A stretch of DNA of 64,000 nucleotides from Romeriopsis navalis LEGE 11480 (GTDB taxonomy: Bacteria > Cyanobacteriota > Cyanobacteriia > Leptolyngbyales > Leptolyngbyaceae). Of this stretch, positions 26,054 to 35,043 are shown piece after piece. The number at the start of each line of letters is the position of its first letter. The first letter of the stretch is position 1. The position numbers and the translations under genes are program-made. The notes under the pieces were generated by a model. It saw only the letters and a list, made by a program, of their open reading frames with translations. It ran no database searches and was not told where the DNA came from. The stretch is from the NCBI RefSeq assembly GCF_015207035.1, contig NZ_JADEXQ010000019.1, forward strand, positions 1-64,000. The letters run 5' to 3'.

Positions 26054-28849
26054 ATGTTTAAGTCCTTCGATGCGGCGGCGGTTGTGTTTGATTTATCTTT
26101 GCAAGCATCGATCGCCCCGGTGTTAGGGGCGACTTCGGTCTTGTTCGTTGATGCGGGTGTCAGTCAACGGCAGTTATTGACCCAAGGTGCGGCGGTGGGA
26201 ACGGCGGTGTATTGGTTGGATGCGGCCCAGGATGCGGTGGGGCAAATTACGACTGTGTTAGCGGGTTATCGCGATCTGGACGCGGTGCAGTTGGTTTCCC
26301 ATGGTGCGAGTGGTGGTGTGCAACTTGGGCAGACTTGGCTTGATGTGGATAATGTTGTGGGCTATGCCAGTCAGTTGCAGACTTGGGGGGAAGCGCTGAA
26401 GGCGACGGGAGATTTATTGCTGTATGGCTGTCGTGTGGCTGCGAATCCGGCGGGACGACAATTGCTGGATCAGCTGGCGCAGTTGACGGGGGGAGATGTT
26501 GCGGCTGCCGATGACTTGACGGGGGCAACGGCACTCGGTGGGGATTGGGATTTAGAAATTACGACGGGCGCGATCGCGGCGTCGAGTTTGCTGGTGGGCG
26601 ATCGGTTGCAGGATTACGATCATGTTTTGCAGTTTGCCCAGATTGGGGTGGATTTGGATGGTGAAGCGCCGAATGATCTATCAGGGAATGCTGTAGCGTT
26701 ATCGGCGGATGGACGGACGTTAGCGATCGGGGCCTATTTCAATGATGGTGGTGGGAACGATAGTGGCTCAGTGCGGGTTTATCAAAATGTGGCGGGGACT
26801 TGGACGTCTGTGGGACTGGATATTGATGGAGAACGATCGGGGGATTTAGCGGGTTATTCGGTGGCGCTGTCGGATGATGGGGCGACGGTGGCGATCGGCG
26901 CAATTTCGAATGACGATAATGGCAGTGATAGTGGCTCAGTGCGAGTTTATCAGAACCTGGCGGGGACTTGGACGCAACTGGGCGGCGATATCGATGGGGC
27001 GACGATCGATGAGCAATCGGGTTATGCCGTGTCGTTGGCGGCAGATGGCCGGACGGTGGCGGTGGGGGCGTATTTTAATGATGGTAATGGGACTGATAGC
27101 GGTGCGGTGCGGATCTATCGCTATGGGAACAATGCTTGGACGCAAATTGGCGCGGATATTTTAGGTGAAGCGGCTGGTGATCAATTCGGTAATGCTGTCT
27201 CCATTGCGGCGGATGGTAATACTGTGGCGATTACTGCGCGGTTTAATGATGCGAATGGTAGTGATAGTGGTGCGGTATATATTTATCAGAACGTGGCGGA
27301 TAGCTGGCAGTTAGTTGGTGAAAAAATCCCTGGTGAGGTCGCCGGGGATACGTCAGGGAATGCGGTGGCGTTATCGGCGGCGGGAAATGTAGTGGCGATC
27401 GGTTCGGCCTTTAATGATGGTGGTGGTAATGATGGTGGCTCGGTACGGGTCTACCAGAACCTGGCGGGGACTTGGACGCAGGTGGGGGCCGATATTGATG
27501 CGGGGGAAGCGGGCGATTTATTGGGTTGGTCGGTGGCGTTGTCGGATGATGGCCGTGTGGTGGCGATCGGGGCGCGGGGAAATGATGCGAATGGAAATGA
27601 TAGTGGGGCGGTTGTTGTCTACCGGAACTTTTTTGGTACGTGGCAGCTGGTTGATCAGCCGATTAAGGGGGAAGCGGCGGAAGACCAATCGGGTTGGTCG
27701 GTGGCGTTGTCGGGGGATGGTCAGACGGTGGCGGTGGGGGCGTATCTGAATGATGGGAATGGCAGTCTCAGCGGTTCAACGCGGGCCTATGATGTGCCGT
27801 CGAGTCCGGCGAAGGCGGAGGTGCTATGGCGGAATACGCGGTTGGGGATTAGTACGTTGTGGTATGTGGATAATGCGACGGAGTTGGTGGCGGCCCAGAA
27901 TTTGATTTATGGGGCGGGGATTGGTGATGGGCGAGTGGGGACGGCGGTGAATTGGGATGCGAGTTGGCGATTGGCGGGGGTGGCGGACTTTAATGGTGAT
28001 GGGGTGGCGGATTATTTGTATGACAATGGCGTGAATGTGCTGATCACGACGTTGGGGCAGGTGGCTGGTCAGACGGTGACGCTGGAAGCGGCGGTGGCAC
28101 CGTTGATTAATGGGGTGGCGCAGGTGATTCCGACGGGCTGGAATTTGGTGGGAACGGCGGATATGAATGGGGATGGGATTGGGGATTTGGTGTTTCGCAG
28201 TCAGGCGATGGATGTGACGGCGGTATGGCAGATGGGCAATACGAATCAAGTGACGCAGGCGGTGTTTGTGACGGAGCCGGGCGGCGCGATCGCGCGGACG
28301 AATGGGGGGCAAGCGAGTCCTTGGACGATCGTGGGGTTAGGCGATTTTGATGGGGATAGTGATGTGGATATTTTGTATCGCTGGGAGGCGGCAAATCTGA
28401 CGGCGCTGTGGACTATGAATGGATTGCAGCAGGTGAGTGCGGCGTTTGTGAATCTGACGGTGGGGAGTGGGTTTGAACTGGGTGGGGTGGGTGATTTTAA
28501 TGGCGATGGGGTGCAGGATTTGGTGTGGCGCGATCGGTTGACTGATCAGACGCAGCTTTGGACGTTTGATGGGAATGGGGTGGCGACGGCGGTGGTGTTG
28601 CCGGGGACGGGGAGTGCGGACTGGCAGATTCAGGCGATTGCCGATATGAATGGGGATGGCACGGATGATTTGATTTGGCAAAATCAGCCAGCGGATTTAT
28701 CGGCGGTGTGGATTATGCGGAATGGTCAACGATCGACAGGTTCGAATTTGATTCGGAATTTTCTACCAAATGGGAATCAGTTGGCGATTAATACGGGGGA
28801 TGTGAGTTGGCGGCTGGAAGGGGCGACGGATGCCCCATCTGTGACCTAA
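26054..28849 (+). CDS. DUF4347 protein with seven integrin-like FG-GAP repeats and the same C-terminal domain as its neighbour
   Basis: This 931-residue paralogue keeps DUF4347 (about 25-190) with His83 in VSHGASGG and Cys126 in LYGCRVA. Its middle is different: seven consecutive repeats of about 56 residues (about 198-590), each with a pattern like GYSVALSDDGATVAIGA, then NDxNGxDSGxVRVYQ and WTQLG. These form blades of an integrin-alpha-type propeller. The last 350 residues match the neighbour closely (WRNTRLGIST, ADMNGDGTDDLIWQ). The repeats read as closely related at the DNA level and are G-rich. Probably a secreted or surface protein; export by a type I-like route is only inferred. Confidence 0.85.
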   Translation: MFKSFDAAAVVFDLSLQASIAPVLGATSVLFVDAGVSQRQLLTQGAAVGTAVYWLDAAQDAVGQITTVLAGYRDLDAVQLVSHGASGGVQLGQTWLDVDNVVGYASQLQTWGEALKATGDLLLYGCRVAANPAGRQLLDQLAQLTGGDVAAADDLTGATALGGDWDLEITTGAIAASSLLVGDRLQDYDHVLQFAQIGVDLDGEAPNDLSGNAVALSADGRTLAIGAYFNDGGGNDSGSVRVYQNVAGTWTSVGLDIDGERSGDLAGYSVALSDDGATVAIGAISNDDNGSDSGSVRVYQNLAGTWTQLGGDIDGATIDEQSGYAVSLAADGRTVAVGAYFNDGNGTDSGAVRIYRYGNNAWTQIGADILGEAAGDQFGNAVSIAADGNTVAITARFNDANGSDSGAVYIYQNVADSWQLVGEKIPGEVAGDTSGNAVALSAAGNVVAIGSAFNDGGGNDGGSVRVYQNLAGTWTQVGADIDAGEAGDLLGWSVALSDDGRVVAIGARGNDANGNDSGAVVVYRNFFGTWQLVDQPIKGEAAEDQSGWSVALSGDGQTVAVGAYLNDGNGSLSGSTRAYDVPSSPAKAEVLWRNTRLGISTLWYVDNATELVAAQNLIYGAGIGDGRVGTAVNWDASWRLAGVADFNGDGVADYLYDNGVNVLITTLGQVAGQTVTLEAAVAPLINGVAQVIPTGWNLVGTADMNGDGIGDLVFRSQAMDVTAVWQMGNTNQVTQAVFVTEPGGAIARTNGGQASPWTIVGLGDFDGDSDVDILYRWEAANLTALWTMNGLQQVSAAFVNLTVGSGFELGGVGDFNGDGVQDLVWRDRLTDQTQLWTFDGNGVATAVVLPGTGSADWQIQAIADMNGDGTDDLIWQNQPADLSAVWIMRNGQRSTGSNLIRNFLPNGNQLAINTGDVSWRLEGATDAPSVT

Positions 28850-28850
28850 G

Positions 28851-28867
28851 TTTAGCTGCGAGCTAAA
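28851..28867 (+). terminator. small hairpin directly after the second DUF4347 gene
   Basis: TTTAGCT and AGCTAAA flank a GCG loop just 1 bp past the stop codon. The stem is AT-rich and lacks a T tract, so termination here is uncertain. Confidence 0.35.
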
Positions 28868-29139
28868 TTCTACAGGGTGGGCGCTGGGATGGCTGTGAGG
28901 GAAGTTGCCGTCGATTTGCTAGACAAATGGTTTTAAGTTTGCTGACGGGATAACTGGTGCAGCGAACTTGTTGATTTTGGTGCAATTGAAAATCAGTTGT
29001 GAAAGTAACCGCTGCATTTGCCCCCCGCCCCCAATCCTGGGGGAGCCGGATTAAAGCCCATAGAATTGGGGGTTTGGGGGTCTGCGGCAATTGCATTACC
29101 CAAATCCGATTGCTATCGTTGCTGGCTTTGATGCGGGGC

Positions 29140-29661
29140 TTAGTTCATCGCCAAGCGGCGGTAGCGACGTTTGATGTGGCGGAGCCAGTGGAGCCAGCGA
29201 CGGGCGGGGGCATCGTAGAAGTTGAATATGTCGCCGAAGGCGATGTTGGCGTTCTTGTGATGTTGCCAGTGGCGTTCGGGGGTGGTGATGTAGCAGGCAT
29301 CACAGAAGGTCTGAATCCATTGGGGGGTGATGTGGCCGGTGGCGGTGACGTGTCGCCAGACGACGTGAAATTCGCCGAGGGCGAGGCCAATGATTGTACC
29401 GACGGGGGATAGCTGCCACAGCCAGGGGATGAAGATGAAGTAGGGCAGGGCACCGAGGAATCCGTCGAGGAGGACTAGGGGATTACGGCTGAGGACGGCG
29501 TAATGTAAGAAGTTGCGATTTTTGCCGTGATGGACAACACTATGAAATTTGCCAAAGACATGCTCTGGGACATGATATAGAAATGTTGAAATGAAGTCTC
29601 CGAGTAGCAGCAATAGAAGGCTAGCTCCAATGGTATTGAATACGCTGAGGGTAATTTGCAA
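29140..29661 (-). CDS. small fatty acid hydroxylase/sterol desaturase superfamily protein
   Basis: The 173-residue membrane protein has hydrophobic segments at about 8-28 and 60-100. The histidine clusters that bind a di-iron centre in this superfamily are visible: YHVPEHVFGKFHSVVHHGKN, GEFHVVWRHVTATGH and PERHWQHHKNANIAFGD. It is shorter than most members, but the set of His boxes is complete. These enzymes hydroxylate or desaturate lipids and carotenoids; the substrate is unknown. It stands alone between the DUF4347 and ROCO genes. Confidence 0.78.
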   Translation of the reverse strand: MQITLSVFNTIGASLLLLLLGDFISTFLYHVPEHVFGKFHSVVHHGKNRNFLHYAVLSRNPLVLLDGFLGALPYFIFIPWLWQLSPVGTIIGLALGEFHVVWRHVTATGHITPQWIQTFCDACYITTPERHWQHHKNANIAFGDIFNFYDAPARRWLHWLRHIKRRYRRLAMN

Positions 29662-29797
29662 GATTTTGTTCCCAAGACTGGGTGCAAGCCTAGCAAGCGC
29701 AATTTAACAGGGGTTAAATGCGGGGTTTAAACCGGGTTATCGGGGAGTTATGAGCGTTGGTTTTTGTGTTGTAGATTACTAGCTTTTTTATGTTCTT

Positions 29798-32437
29798 TTA
29801 ATATTCGCTGACGAATTGTTTGTGGACCCAAAGGAATTCGCTGCGGCGATTTTGGACGCGTTCGAGGCCGCCGAAGCTGGGGTCTTTGGTTTTGATTTGG
29901 GTATGGAGTTTGCGGAGGACGGCACCTTGGGCGCGGATGCTGTCGCCGCGATCGAATTGGCGATCGCTTTTAACGGCGAGGGTGTCCGTCACGCCTTTGC
30001 TGGCGAGGGTGAGGGTTTGCTGGGTCATGCCAATTTGTTCGTCGATTCCTTTGTAGGCGGCATCGGAGAGGTTGAGTTTGGTGGCGGCGATCGCGGCGGG
30101 GGCGACGGCGCTGAGTACGGTGGCGATCGGTTTTAGCCAAGGACTGATGGCGCTGATCCATTCGCGGGTGAGTTCGATGGTGTAGACGCCGAGTGTGGGG
30201 TTGTCGGGGTTGAGTGTGGGGAGTGGGGCGAGGCTATGTTCGCACCAGAGGGTGATTTCAAATTTGGCTGTGACCCAATTAGGATTGGTGTCGAGGAATT
30301 TGGTTTTGACGGGTTTGAGGCTGAAGAGGCGGGGGCCGTCTTTGGCTTCGTCGGTGAGCATCTGCATGTAGGTGCTGAATTGCTCGTCCGATTGGCTGAG
30401 CAGTGCTTCTTGGCCTTGGCTGAGTTCCTGATGAGCGGTAGTGACGAGTTGGCCGACGGCTTTGATTTCTTGTTGGAGTGCTTCGAGTTTTTGGGTTTGG
30501 GTATCGGGTTGGGTGAGAGGGGCGTTGCTGAGGAGTTTGTCGATGTTTTGCCATTCGCCGCAGCGTTCGCAGGGGTAGTCGGGGCGGTTTTTCTTTTTGC
30601 TGTCGATGAGTTTGGCGGCTTCGTATAGGCCTTTGCCGGGTTCATCGAGGCCGCAGGGGGAGATGCAGGGCACCATGACGTTGCAGCGGAGTCCTTCCCA
30701 GAAGCTTTCGACGAGGTATTTGATTTCTTGGGTGAGGTAGGAGAGGAAGCGCTCGGGGTAGGCGGCGCGGACGGTGATGCGGATGTCGTTGCCGATGTGT
30801 TCGAGCAGGGCGCGACCGTTGTAGTCGTTGTCGAGGACGATGCCGCGTTGCCAGTGGATGCTGTGGTTGTAGTTGTGGCGGCCAAGGGAGTATTTGTGCA
30901 GGCGGACGATGAGCTGGTAGAAGAGTCCTTCGGCGGTGGCGGACTGGCGTTTTTCATCGACAATGCGACAGATTTGGATCTGTTGGCGGTCACCGGGTTC
31001 GGGGGTGGCAGGCCAAGCGGTGGCGAGGGTTTCGGGGCGATTGTCGGGGACGAGTTGGGCGATAAGGCTAGTGTTTTTGGCGTTTTCTTTGGGGTTGTCG
31101 AAGCTGACTTTGTAGGAGAGGTCGAAGCGTTCCATCAGGGCGAGGAAGATGGGGTGGAGGTCTTCGGGGTAGCCGTCTTCGCCTTCGAAGGGGGGATGGC
31201 TCCAGAGTTGGCTGAGGTGATCAAAGTCGGCAAGGCCGCTGTTGTTGCGGGTGGTGGCGTCGTCGAGGACGAAGCTGATGGCTTTGGCCAGCCAGTCGGG
31301 TTTGAGGATAACGATGTCTTTGAGAATGGGGTCTTGGCTGTAGTGGGTGAGGTGGCCGAGGCGGTGGGAGATGTGGATAAAGAGTTCGGCTTGGGCGGTG
31401 GGGATGTCGAGCTTGGTGCAGATGTCGAGCACTTCGGAATAGGGAAGATAGGGTGCCTCGGTTTGGCGGAGGAGTGCGCGGGCTTCTTCCCATTTTGCGG
31501 GGACGGTTTCGCCCATTTCGGGGAGGTCGAAGGCAACTTTGGCGATGGCTTTCCGGAGTTCGGTGATGCCTGTAAGCTGCTGGGTAGCGTTGTCGGGTTT
31601 GCTATCGATGTGGTGGAAGCCGAGTATGGTGTCGCTACCGAATTGGTCGATTAGTTCTTGGCGATCGATGTCGGGTTGGCGTTGACCGGGGCCACCGTGG
31701 GTGGCGACGATGAGGATTTTGGCATCGGGTTCGCGATGCTTGATCAGGGTAATCCATTCTTTGACGAAGCCTTGCTGGGGGCCTTCGCGGGGTTTCCAGA
31801 CGACGAGGTAGACGGCGGGGGCGCTGAAGAAGAGCTGGTGGGTGGGACGATAGACTTGCTGGCCGCCGAAGTCCCAGCCGTTGAGGGTGATTTCGGTAGG
31901 GCCATCGGGAGCAATGACTGTGACGGGTTTGATTTCGATGCCGTGGGTGGTGGGGCGCCCGGCGACCCAGGGATCGCTACGTAGGGCACCGAGGAGACAG
32001 GTTTTGCCGACTTCGCCTTCGCCCACGAGGATGAGTTTGGCTTCGTTAAGACAGATTGATGATTCGGCTTGCGCCTTGAGATAATCAAATACAGCGTCCA
32101 AACCAGATGCATAGGCATTGGCTAAATTTGAATTAAGGGGATTTTTATCGAGGTCAAGCTTTGAGAGATTTGTGAGCTGGGCGATTTCGGCGGGGATTTG
32201 GGTTAATTGGTTGGAGCTGAGGTAAAGCTTTGAGAGATTTGTGAGCTGGGCGATTTCGGCGGGGATTTGGGTTAATTGGTTGGAGATGAGGTAAAGCTTT
32301 GAGAGATTTGTGAGCTGGGCGATTTCGGCGGGGATTTGGGTTAATTGGTTGTAGCGGAGGTAAAGCGTGGTTGCTCCTGTTTTAAGTGCTTCAGCAATTT
32401 TCGCTTGTGTCTGCTGATAAGCTGCATCCTGTGTCAT
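29798..32437 (-). CDS. ROCO protein (LRR, Roc GTPase, COR)
   Basis: The 879-residue protein has an N-terminal cap with leucine-rich repeats (about 22-105), of which three 23-residue units are nearly identical (QLTQIPAEIAQLTNLSKLYL). The Roc GTPase follows: P-loop GEGEVGKT (139-146), switch II WDFGGQ (188-193) and THGGP (246-250) where Ras has NKxD. Then comes the COR dimerisation region (about 300-640; YSEVLDICTKLDIPTAQAEL, ILKPDWLAKAISFVLDDA), and a C-terminal helical region ending FGGLERVQNRRSEFLWVHKQ. Bacterial ROCO proteins are dimeric GTPases of mostly unknown pathway. A Ser/Thr kinase is transcribed divergently, 282 bp away, suggesting a signalling pair. Confidence 0.88.
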   Translation of the reverse strand: MTQDAAYQQTQAKIAEALKTGATTLYLRYNQLTQIPAEIAQLTNLSKLYLISNQLTQIPAEIAQLTNLSKLYLSSNQLTQIPAEIAQLTNLSKLDLDKNPLNSNLANAYASGLDAVFDYLKAQAESSICLNEAKLILVGEGEVGKTCLLGALRSDPWVAGRPTTHGIEIKPVTVIAPDGPTEITLNGWDFGGQQVYRPTHQLFFSAPAVYLVVWKPREGPQQGFVKEWITLIKHREPDAKILIVATHGGPGQRQPDIDRQELIDQFGSDTILGFHHIDSKPDNATQQLTGITELRKAIAKVAFDLPEMGETVPAKWEEARALLRQTEAPYLPYSEVLDICTKLDIPTAQAELFIHISHRLGHLTHYSQDPILKDIVILKPDWLAKAISFVLDDATTRNNSGLADFDHLSQLWSHPPFEGEDGYPEDLHPIFLALMERFDLSYKVSFDNPKENAKNTSLIAQLVPDNRPETLATAWPATPEPGDRQQIQICRIVDEKRQSATAEGLFYQLIVRLHKYSLGRHNYNHSIHWQRGIVLDNDYNGRALLEHIGNDIRITVRAAYPERFLSYLTQEIKYLVESFWEGLRCNVMVPCISPCGLDEPGKGLYEAAKLIDSKKKNRPDYPCERCGEWQNIDKLLSNAPLTQPDTQTQKLEALQQEIKAVGQLVTTAHQELSQGQEALLSQSDEQFSTYMQMLTDEAKDGPRLFSLKPVKTKFLDTNPNWVTAKFEITLWCEHSLAPLPTLNPDNPTLGVYTIELTREWISAISPWLKPIATVLSAVAPAAIAATKLNLSDAAYKGIDEQIGMTQQTLTLASKGVTDTLAVKSDRQFDRGDSIRAQGAVLRKLHTQIKTKDPSFGGLERVQNRRSEFLWVHKQFVSEY
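32160..32366. repeat. three 69-bp tandem repeats encoding LRR units
   Basis: Units start at 32160, 32229 and 32298 with the same sequence (TTTGAGAGATTTGTGAGC...), near identical apart from a few bases before each boundary; the third diverges at its end. Each encodes one 23-residue leucine-rich repeat, so copy number can change without breaking the frame. Confidence 0.85.
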
Positions 32438-32719
32438 CTCATACCTCCCCTTGATCCACTGACTAAAGTTATAGCGCCTATTGACTCATCAAGATTTGCC
32501 ACCATCAATTACGCCAAACAATTCCTGCTGCCCGAAATCAGCAAATCATCGGCGGCTGGTGAAATAAGCAGTGTGTGAGTTGTCGTCCATAAAGCTCAAG
32601 ATGTCAGGCCGCTAATTTCAGGAATTTCGATCGTTTACGATGAAGTTAGTGATTTACCCCCTTCTAGCGAACACCACCGCTGAAGCGACTTCATTTCACC
32701 GACTCTGGAACGACCTGAA

Positions 32720-34852
32720 ATGCTCAACGATCGCTACCAAATTATTCGCCCCCTTGCGACTGGTGGCATGGGCCAAACCTATGTCGCCGCCGACACCCAA
32801 CGCCCCGGCAATCCCCACTGCGTCGTCAAACAACTCAAACCCGCCAGCACCGATCCCGATTTTCTGGTAGTCGCTCGCCGTCTCTTCCAAAGCGAAGCCA
32901 CCATTCTCGAAAAACTCGGTCGCCGCCACGACCAAATCCCCCAACTCCTCGCCTACTTTGAGCAAGACGAAGAATTTTATCTGGTCCAAGACCTGATCGA
33001 AGGCCATCCGCTCACCGCCGAAATGCAGCTCGGCCAACGCTGGGACGAAGCCCAAGTGCTCGAACTGCTCCAATCCGTTCTCGAACTGCTCGCCGTCATT
33101 CACCAAGAAGGCGTCATCCACCGCGACATCAAACCCGACAACCTCATCCGCCGCGACCAAGACAACAAACTCTGCCTCATTGATTTCGGCTCCGTCAAAC
33201 AAATCCGCCTCTCCCAAGTCCTCAACTCCCAACCCACCACCTACTCCCAACTCATCGGCCCCACCGTCGCCGTCGGCACTCCCGGCTATATGTCCGCCGA
33301 GCAATACAAAGGCAAACCCCGTCCCAGTAGCGATCTCTACTCCCTCGGCATCATCGCCGTCCAAGCCCTCACCGGCATGCTCCCCGCCCAACTGCGCGAA
33401 GATGACAACGGCGAACTGATCTGGCGCGACCAATCTGCCGACATCAGCCCCAGCCTCACCGATTTCATTGCCAAACTCGTCAGCATCTACCTCAAAGACC
33501 GCTTCACCAGCGCTCCCGAAGCCCAACAAGCATTACAGCAAATCCTGACCGACAGTCCCGACGCCATCACCATTCCGCCCAGCCAACCGGCGATCGTCCC
33601 CGCCGCTGTGCCGCCACTGATCCCAGACTCGATCGCCACAACCCCCCAGAAACGCACTCAACCCGATGCCGTGCCACCGCCTCCCGTCCAGCCCGAACCC
33701 ACGCAAGTCGCGATTCCCCAGTCCGCTGCACCAACGCATGCCGCCAGTCCCGCGACGGGAAGCAACGTTGTTGTGGGAATCTTGATGGGGATGACGCTGT
33801 TGGGGGGGATCGGGGGTGGACTATACGCCTACACCCGCCTCCAACAGTCCCGCGCCCTCCAAAATATCGAGCAACTCTACAACGCCAAACAGTTTAAGCA
33901 ATGTAACAGTCAAGCACAGTCCTTCCCGCAGTATCACGCCGACTTACATCGCCGATCCCAAGCCCTCCTGACCCAATGTCAAGACGCCCAAACCCTGGAA
34001 AATATTGACCTCCTGGTGCAACGGGGCACCGCTGCGGAATTTGCCCAAGCCGTTGATCTGGCCATGAGCATTCCGTCGGATGCGGCGATCTACGAGCCGG
34101 CCCAACGCCTGATCCTGCGATCCTCCGAGAAAATTCTCGACCTCGCTGAGCAAAAATATTTCTCTGGGGGGGACTCGGACTACGCCGAAGCCCTGCGCTT
34201 GGTCAAAGCGATCCCCCGTGAAGCGCCGGTTTACGACGAAGCGAATAACCAGCTCCGTAAGTGGAAAACGGAAGAAGCCCGCAATCAGCAAGACGAAAAA
34301 CGGGCTGAAACGGCCCTCAAAGCCAAACGCTGGAATGCGGCCGATCAAGCGGCGAATAAGCTGGCCACTAGCCCCGTGAAAGGCTGGCAAAAAATCGCCA
34401 AATCACTTAAAGCCAAAGCCAAGCAGGGTCGCGACGCCGAACGCAAAAAAGCAGCGAACGATCGGCTTACCCGCGCCCGGCAGCGGCAACTTTTGAGCTT
34501 GATCAATCAATGGATGCGGGCCAAGTCAACCATTTTTGCTCCACCCTTCAACCGCCAACGGGCGCGCCAACTGATGACGGGTGATTTGCTCAAAGGGGTG
34601 CTGGCCCGGATGGATGAACTAGAAGAAAGTGATGCTTACTATCGCTATGGACGCTTTAAGGTGACGTTCCAATCCGGGCAAGACTTGCTGAGCGATCGGC
34701 CAACGCTGGATGTTCAGATTCGCCAGAAATTTACCCTAGTGGAAGATGGTGATGCGGCGGCAGAACAGTCAGATGAGGGGCGCTATCGCTATACCTTTGT
34801 GCGCGAAGCGGGCCGTTGGAAAACCGTGAAGCGCGAAGAACTGAAGTCGTGA
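32720..34852 (+). CDS. serine/threonine protein kinase with C-terminal IMS/ARC6-like domain
   Basis: The 710-residue protein has an N-terminal Hanks-type kinase domain (about 1-275): glycine loop LATGGMGQTYVA, Lys37 in CVVKQLK, catalytic HRDIKPDN (Asp136), IDFGSVKQ (Asp155) and GTPGYMSAEQYKG. A Pro/Ala-rich linker precedes one transmembrane helix (about 350-367, VVVGILMGMTLLGGIGGGLY), then a helical region with repeated short units (about 385-590). The C-terminal 120 residues (QLLSLINQWMRAKSTIF, YYRYGRFKVTF, RYTFVREAGRWKTVKRE) match the IMS/DUF4101 domain of ARC6-type proteins. All catalytic residues are present. The kinase part is written in C-rich codons, unlike neighbouring genes. Confidence 0.88.
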   Translation: MLNDRYQIIRPLATGGMGQTYVAADTQRPGNPHCVVKQLKPASTDPDFLVVARRLFQSEATILEKLGRRHDQIPQLLAYFEQDEEFYLVQDLIEGHPLTAEMQLGQRWDEAQVLELLQSVLELLAVIHQEGVIHRDIKPDNLIRRDQDNKLCLIDFGSVKQIRLSQVLNSQPTTYSQLIGPTVAVGTPGYMSAEQYKGKPRPSSDLYSLGIIAVQALTGMLPAQLREDDNGELIWRDQSADISPSLTDFIAKLVSIYLKDRFTSAPEAQQALQQILTDSPDAITIPPSQPAIVPAAVPPLIPDSIATTPQKRTQPDAVPPPPVQPEPTQVAIPQSAAPTHAASPATGSNVVVGILMGMTLLGGIGGGLYAYTRLQQSRALQNIEQLYNAKQFKQCNSQAQSFPQYHADLHRRSQALLTQCQDAQTLENIDLLVQRGTAAEFAQAVDLAMSIPSDAAIYEPAQRLILRSSEKILDLAEQKYFSGGDSDYAEALRLVKAIPREAPVYDEANNQLRKWKTEEARNQQDEKRAETALKAKRWNAADQAANKLATSPVKGWQKIAKSLKAKAKQGRDAERKKAANDRLTRARQRQLLSLINQWMRAKSTIFAPPFNRQRARQLMTGDLLKGVLARMDELEESDAYYRYGRFKVTFQSGQDLLSDRPTLDVQIRQKFTLVEDGDAAAEQSDEGRYRYTFVREAGRWKTVKREELKS

Positions 34853-35043
34853 TGCTAACCCGCATCGCATCCCCCCGTGCCGGAATCGGGAGAATGCATT
34901 ACGTCTATGCTGGTCGTCCAGAATCAGAGGCAAAATTAGACTGTGGCGATTAACTGCGATCGTCCACGTTTGGTTGGGTAAAAAATGCTGACTGACTCTG
35001 GGTTCAATCACCCTGTCCGGCAATTAATCTGTTGTTCCCGGTG

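Noticed and set aside
30133-31654. Long open frames on both strands (286 codons at 30133-30993 minus, 308 codons at 30728-31654 plus) inside the ROCO gene
   Set aside because: They are frame shadows of the ROCO coding sequence: their products are low-complexity (Ser/Pro/Thr or Gly/Val/Glu) and resemble no protein.
32696-33529. 277-codon minus-strand frame opposite the kinase domain
   Set aside because: Product is Gly/Glu/Ala/Val-rich low complexity; the kinase motifs on the other strand are intact.
29798-34852. ROCO plus kinase as a defence island
   Set aside because: No nuclease, toxin, methylase or other defence gene is nearby, so a defence role is unsupported.
34853-35043. TPP riboswitch before thiE
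   Set aside because: No CTGAGA core or matching paired regions could be found.
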